Source: Gorillibacterium sp.
GTDB lineage: Bacteria > Bacillota > Bacilli > Paenibacillales > NBRC-103111
DNA length: 5,594 nt
Direction: 5' to 3'
Assembly: GCA_014380705.1 (NCBI GenBank)
Contig: JACMJI010000153.1
Location: 1 to 5,594, forward strand
The notes under the pieces were generated by a model. That model was given only the letters and a program-made list of their open reading frames with translations. It was not told the DNA's origin and ran no database searches. A program made the position numbers and the translations under genes. Shown piece after piece: positions 4,529-5,594 of this stretch (positions are counted from its first letter, which is position 1; the number at the start of each line of letters is the position of its first letter).

Positions 4529-5594
4529 TCACCTACCCGTTTCAAAAGTATATTGTAATGTATGCTTATCCGCGTTTCGCTCCAACGCAAGATTAATTAA
4601 ATTCTCTAGCAGTTCCCCATAGCTCTTGCCGGTTTCCTTCCACAATTGCGGGTACATGCTGAAGGGAGTAAAGCCAGGCATTGTATTGATCTCATTGATA
4701 TAAATTCCTCCGTCCTTACGATCAAGGAAGAAATCTACGCGCGAAAGCCCACTTCCGTCAATCGCACAGAAAGCACGAACGGCAAGCTCACGGATCCGAT
4801 CCGACAGCTCGGGTTTAATCTCTGCAGGGATAATCATCACTGACTTACCATCGATATATTTGGCCTTATAATCATAAAAATTGCTTGAAGTAACAATTTC
4901 ACCAACAACAGAAGCTTTCGGATCATCATTACCAAGAACGGCAACCTCGACCTCTCTGGCATCAACGTTCTCCTCGACAATAACCTTACGGTCATATCTG
5001 AACGCCAGCTTGATGGCTTCGACCAATTCATCTCGGTTCTCTGCTTTCGTAATTCCCACACTTGAACCGAGGTTAGCTGGCTTGACAAAGCACGGATACC
5101 CAAGTGCGATCTCGATTTCCATTAAAAAAAAGACTTGGTCCTTCTCCCACTGGGCACGGGTGAAGTGACGGAACATGCACTGAGGCAGCCCCTCCTGAGC
5201 AAAAATTTTCTTCATCATTACCTTGTCCATGCCGACAGCGGATGCCAGAACACCTGCCCCAACATAAGGAATGTCCGCCATTTCTAGCAGTCCTTGAATC
5301 GTTCCATCCTCTCCAAACGTTCCATGCAATAATGGAAACACGACATCAAGTCCACGCTTCTCTCCGTTTACGCCATTAAACATGGATGTGATGGGGAGTT
5401 TGTATTCCGTTTCCCTTGAGTCAGCTACTGTATGCTCATTGGTTTCAAGCGAAAGTGAGGTCTCAAATGTCAACTCTGCGATACTCCCGACAGGTCCGTG
5501 AAGTGCCTTACCGGAACGCCAGCCACCTTGACGATCAATATAAAAAGGATGGATTTCATATTTGGAATGATTAAATGCTTTGATAACAGCAAGA
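4529..5594 (-). CDS. ddl: D-alanine--D-alanine ligase, 5' end outside the window
   Basis: ATP-grasp ligase that joins two D-Ala into the dipeptide used by MurF for peptidoglycan, in the cytoplasm. 354 residues are visible; the frame runs open to base 5594, so the TTG at 5473 is internal. The opening ALAVIKAFNHSKYEIHP is the usual early Ddl helix, so about 20-30 residues (including the GGKSxEHE motif with its catalytic Glu) are missing. In visible numbering: HGTFGEDG 90-97, ATP-grasp Lys K171 in FVKPANLGSSVG (with catalytic-loop Ser), EEN 208-210, FYDYKAKY 239-246, RVD 285-287, and the metal-binding NEINTMPGFT 300-309. The Tyr closing AKY (246) is the residue that marks D-Ala-D-Ala ligases; D-Ala-D-Lac ligases have Phe, and VanA-type enzymes differ in this loop. 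Normal vancomycin-sensitive precursor synthesis is thus expected. Followed immediately by the DUF2584-like gene. Confidence 0.96.
   Translation of the reverse strand, partial: LAVIKAFNHSKYEIHPFYIDRQGGWRSGKALHGPVGSIAELTFETSLSLETNEHTVADSRETEYKLPITSMFNGVNGEKRGLDVVFPLLHGTFGEDGTIQGLLEMADIPYVGAGVLASAVGMDKVMMKKIFAQEGLPQCMFRHFTRAQWEKDQVFFLMEIEIALGYPCFVKPANLGSSVGITKAENRDELVEAIKLAFRYDRKVIVEENVDAREVEVAVLGNDDPKASVVGEIVTSSNFYDYKAKYIDGKSVMIIPAEIKPELSDRIRELAVRAFCAIDGSGLSRVDFFLDRKDGGIYINEINTMPGFTPFSMYPQLWKETGKSYGELLENLINLALERNADKHTLQYTFETGR

Noticed and set aside
4311..4622. Plus-strand open frame of 103 codons, and other plus-strand frames at 694-891, 1315-1512, 4646-4843 and 4881-5168
   Set aside because: All lie opposite well-supported minus-strand genes, show no domain or ribosome binding site, and read as antisense shadows.

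Overview
The window looks like a chromosomal stretch of a Gram-positive member of the Bacillales, most likely Paenibacillus or a close relative. This is inferred from the gene families, the purine-rich ribosome binding sites, the sigma-A-like promoter and the moderate base composition; no taxonomic search was possible. Every gene I can support reads on the minus strand, so transcription runs from the right edge to the left.

Right to left: (i) 5594-4529 is a D-alanine--D-alanine ligase (Ddl) whose first codons lie beyond the window. It is followed, with a few-base junction, by a small protein of about 109 residues (4523-4194) that resembles DUF2584. (ii) After a gap of about 275 bp comes a UV damage endonuclease (uvsE, 3918-2896), whose true start is a GTG with a very strong ribosome binding site. 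(iii) After about 93 bp comes an inositol-monophosphatase-family enzyme (2802-1924) with an unclear start. (iv) A near-consensus promoter (1857-1823) drives a leader of about 190 nt that contains a cyclic-di-GMP-I (GEMM-I) riboswitch (1793-1708), then a CheX-type chemotaxis phosphatase (1631-1176) closed by a clear intrinsic terminator (1135-1101). (v) The left edge holds the first 335 codons of a secreted protein with a signal peptide, a highly charged linker and at least three tandem immunoglobulin-like repeats of the 'atrophied bacterial Ig' type. This gene continues beyond base 1.

The genes do not form one pathway. Ddl supplies the D-Ala-D-Ala dipeptide for peptidoglycan, UvsE repairs UV lesions, the IMPase removes phosphate from a small sugar-phosphate-like substrate, and CheX dephosphorylates CheY-P. 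The most interesting unit is the self-contained promoter / c-di-GMP riboswitch / cheX / terminator cassette, which would place a chemotaxis phosphatase under c-di-GMP control. The leader also holds two crossing complementarities, a 9-bp perfect helix around the aptamer and a 10-bp pairing between the aptamer's P3 arm and the bases just before the ribosome binding site. Together they suggest a switching mechanism acting on translation rather than a terminator. I see no mobile element, CRISPR array, tRNA or rRNA.
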